A DNA stretch of 6,056 nucleotides, from NCBI GenBank assembly GCA_030840185.1, contig JAUZFY010000182.1, positions 1 to 6,056 on the forward strand, written 5' to 3'. Position 1 is the first letter of the stretch. The number at the start of each line of letters is the position of its first letter. This DNA comes from Microbacteriaceae bacterium (lineage in GTDB: Bacteria > Actinomycetota > Actinomycetes > Actinomycetales > Microbacteriaceae). The notes beneath the pieces are model-generated. The model was not told where the DNA came from. It saw only the letters and a program-made list of their open reading frames with translations, and did no database searches. A program made the translations under genes and the position numbers. Of the stretch, positions 4,321 through 6,056 are shown one piece after another.

Positions 4321-5814
4321 GTGTCGACGCTCTCTGATCTGGTTCTCGCCCAAGGACGTTCCACCGAGGCCGATGTGGAGTGGTTGCATCTTCTCGTTGG
4401 TGACTGGCAATTGCTCGCCGACCTCGCCTTCGCCGACATCGTGCTCTGGGTGCCGACTCAGGATGACAATTTCGTCGCCGTGGCTCACGCTCGCCCGTCC
4501 AGCTCCGCGACCCTGTTCTACCGCGACTTCGTCGGGCAGGCGATCAAGCCGGAGTGGAAGACGCAGGTCACCGAGGCGTTCGAGTCCACTCGAATCGTGG
4601 ACTCGGCCGCCCCGGACTGGTATGAGGAGACGCCGACCCGCGTCCGCGCGGTACCGGTGCTGCGCAGGCTGTCCGCGTCCGGTGCGGAGACCACGAAACA
4701 TCCAATCGCCATCATCACCCGTCACACCAACCTGAGCGAGGCGCGCACCCCGAGTCGCCAGGAACTGACGTTCAACGAGTGCGCCAACGACCTCTTCGCG
4801 ATGATCTGCGCCGGCGACTTCCCCGACCTCGGAGCGCCGACCGGGCCTCGCCGCGGGGCGCCGCGCGCATCCGACGGTCTATTGCGTCTCAACGTCGGCG
4901 GTGTGGTCACTTTCGCCAGTCCGAATGGGCTCTCGGCATTCAACCGGATGGGGTTCGATGGGGAACTTGAGTCGGAGTCGCTGGCGGAGGTGACGACGAC
5001 CCTCCTCAGCGGGCGGCTGATCGTGGATGAGTCGCTGCCGCTCGTCGTCACCGGCCGGGCGCCCTGGCGTACCGACATCGAAGCAAAGGGCGTGACTGTC
5101 TCGCTTCGTGCGATCCCCATTCGGAACCGGGGTGAGCGGGTCGGAGCGATCGTGCTGTGTCGCGATGTCACCGAGCTTCGGCACCAGGAACGGGAGCTCA
5201 TCACCAAAGATGCGACGATTCGGGAGATCCATCACCGGGTCAAGAACAACCTGCAGACGGTGGCATCGCTGTTGCGCATCCAGGCTCGTCGCTCACATTC
5301 TGACGAGGCGCGCGATTCGCTAAACCAAGCGATGCGCCGAGTCGCGGCCATCGCGGTGGTGCACGACACCCTGAGTGAGGGACTCAATCAGAACGTCGAC
5401 TTCGATGTGGTATTCGATCGCGTGCTCAAGCTGATCGCCGAAGTCGCATCCACCCACAACACCAAGGCGCATCCCACCTTCACCGGCAGTTTCGGTGCTC
5501 TGCCTAGCGAATATGCGACGCCGCTCTCGCTCGCGCTGACCGAGTTGGTCACCAACGCCGTCGAGCACGGACTCGCCGGCCGGGAGGGCAATGTCGAGAT
5601 CATCGCCGAACGTTCCGAAGAGACCCTGAGCGTTCAGGTGAGGGACAACGGCGGGGGCTTGCCGGAAGGCAAGGTCGGCTCGGGTCTCGGCACGCAGATA
5701 GTCCGAACCCTGATTCAGGGTGAACTCGGCGGCACCATCGACTGGCACACCATGGTCGGAAGCGGTACCGAAGTGACGATCGAAGTTCCGCTGAATTGGC
5801 TCACCAAGAGCTAG
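4321..5814 (+). CDS. pdtaS: PdtaS-type sensor histidine kinase (GAF-PAS-HisKA_2-HATPase)
   Basis: The protein has 497 residues from GTG 4321; the beginning MSTLSDLVLA and then LHLLVGDWQLLADLAFADI matches the conserved PdtaS N-terminus. There is no transmembrane segment, so it is a cytoplasmic sensor. Residues about 10-165 are the GAF-like domain and about 185-285 the PAS domain (DGLLRLNVGGVVTFASPN, SAFNRMG, VLCRDVTEL). The HisKA_2 dimerisation box REIHHRVKNNLQTVASLLRI is at 301-320 with the phospho-acceptor among His304/His305. The ATPase has the N box ELVTNAVEHG (408-417), G1 RDNGGGLP (441-448) and G2 GSGLGTQIV. All key residues are present. In actinobacteria PdtaS phosphorylates PdtaR, an ANTAR-domain RNA-binding antiterminator; pdtaR is not in this window. 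The gene converges on whiB1, as I recall for M. tuberculosis Rv3220c/Rv3219. It is 82 bp from the CpaE-like gene and probably has its own promoter. Confidence 0.93.
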   Translation: MSTLSDLVLAQGRSTEADVEWLHLLVGDWQLLADLAFADIVLWVPTQDDNFVAVAHARPSSSATLFYRDFVGQAIKPEWKTQVTEAFESTRIVDSAAPDWYEETPTRVRAVPVLRRLSASGAETTKHPIAIITRHTNLSEARTPSRQELTFNECANDLFAMICAGDFPDLGAPTGPRRGAPRASDGLLRLNVGGVVTFASPNGLSAFNRMGFDGELESESLAEVTTTLLSGRLIVDESLPLVVTGRAPWRTDIEAKGVTVSLRAIPIRNRGERVGAIVLCRDVTELRHQERELITKDATIREIHHRVKNNLQTVASLLRIQARRSHSDEARDSLNQAMRRVAAIAVVHDTLSEGLNQNVDFDVVFDRVLKLIAEVASTHNTKAHPTFTGSFGALPSEYATPLSLALTELVTNAVEHGLAGREGNVEIIAERSEETLSVQVRDNGGGLPEGKVGSGLGTQIVRTLIQGELGGTIDWHTMVGSGTEVTIEVPLNWLTKS

Positions 5815-5890
5815 GCATCGGATGCGCGGGACGGCTCGAAAACCTTCGTCCGACCACTTCGACCGGCCTCGAACCGATCGGCGATCGAAC

Positions 5891-6056
5891 CTAGGAGGCT
5901 CGGCGGGCGCGAGCGGCGCGGCGCTTGAGCGCGCGGCGCTCGTCCTCGCTGAGGCCGCCCCAGACGCCTGAATCCTGGCTGGTCTCGAGCGCGTACTGGA
6001 GGCACATCTCGGTCACGCTGCACCGAGCGCAGACGGCTTTTGCCTTGTCGATCTGA
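5891..6056 (-). CDS. whiB1: WhiB-family iron-sulfur transcription regulator, WhiB1-type (5' end outside window)
   Basis: The last 54 residues are visible, ending at TAG (5891-5893); the beginning lies beyond the right edge. The fragment has three of the four cluster cysteines in the order C-x2-C-x5-C (CARCSVTEMC), followed by the WhiB turn motif in QDSGVWGGLSEDERRALKRR and a basic Arg-rich tail. The first cysteine should lie in the missing N-terminal part. QDSGVWGG followed by SEDERRALKRR closely matches what I recall of M. tuberculosis WhiB1, better than WhiB2/WhmD. WhiB1 carries a 4Fe-4S cluster that reacts with nitric oxide and binds the primary sigma factor; the basic tail contacts DNA. 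Its convergence with pdtaS supports the WhiB1 call. The 76-bp space between the two stop codons shows no strong terminator, only a weak CGATC/GATCG stem at 5875-5887. Confidence 0.9.
   Translation of the reverse strand, partial: QIDKAKAVCARCSVTEMCLQYALETSQDSGVWGGLSEDERRALKRRAARARRAS

Noticed and set aside
5875..5887. CGATC/GATCG stem between pdtaS and whiB1 as terminator
   Set aside because: Stem of only 5 bp with a 3-nt loop and no T-tract; GATC pairs occur easily by chance.

Overview
The window is high-GC actinobacterial chromosome and most resembles the family Microbacteriaceae. The evidence is a WhiB-family Fe-S regulator, a PdtaS-type sensor kinase, an Rv3235-family protein, a SAF/CpaE-like pair, frequent GTG starts and several apparently leaderless genes. 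No rRNA, tRNA, CRISPR array, prophage gene or intact transposase gene is visible. Most of the sequence is ordinary, densely packed core genome. The interest lies in repeats and in the short spaces between genes.

Left part (1-1056): the 3' part of a gene for an alanine-rich, amphipathic-helix protein built on 11-residue LEA-like repeats runs rightward. It converges on a leftward Rv3235-family gene, with a possible shared hairpin between them.

Middle (1057-2367): a 211-bp divergent spacer carries two adjacent inverted repeats and a perfect DnaA-box 9-mer. It precedes a 199-aa protein that appears to contain a duplicated small beta domain. That gene converges on, and overlaps by 25 bp, a leftward excisionase-type HTH gene whose C-terminal tail is encoded by five 15-bp tandem repeats. 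The divergent spacer upstream of the HTH gene holds a second copy of the same 13-bp DnaA-box sequence, two copies of a 16-bp direct repeat and a 10-bp palindrome.

Right part (2368-6056): a membrane-anchored SAF (CpaB-like) protein is translationally linked to a CpaE/TadZ-like ATPase whose P-loop lysine is replaced by arginine. Together they look like a piece of a Tad/Flp pilus or related surface-assembly module, without its pilin, CpaF or TadB/C partners in view. Next comes pdtaS, a cytoplasmic GAF-PAS-HisKA_2 histidine kinase, which converges on the 3' part of whiB1. The convergent pdtaS/whiB1 pair matches the arrangement I recall for Mycobacterium tuberculosis (Rv3220c/Rv3219), so this is probably an old conserved neighbourhood into which other genes were arranged.

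Three genes (the 199-aa protein, the HTH protein and pdtaS) each have a -10-like hexamer exactly 6 nt before the start codon and no good Shine-Dalgarno sequence. This is the pattern of leaderless transcripts. I did not find a clearly new multigene system.
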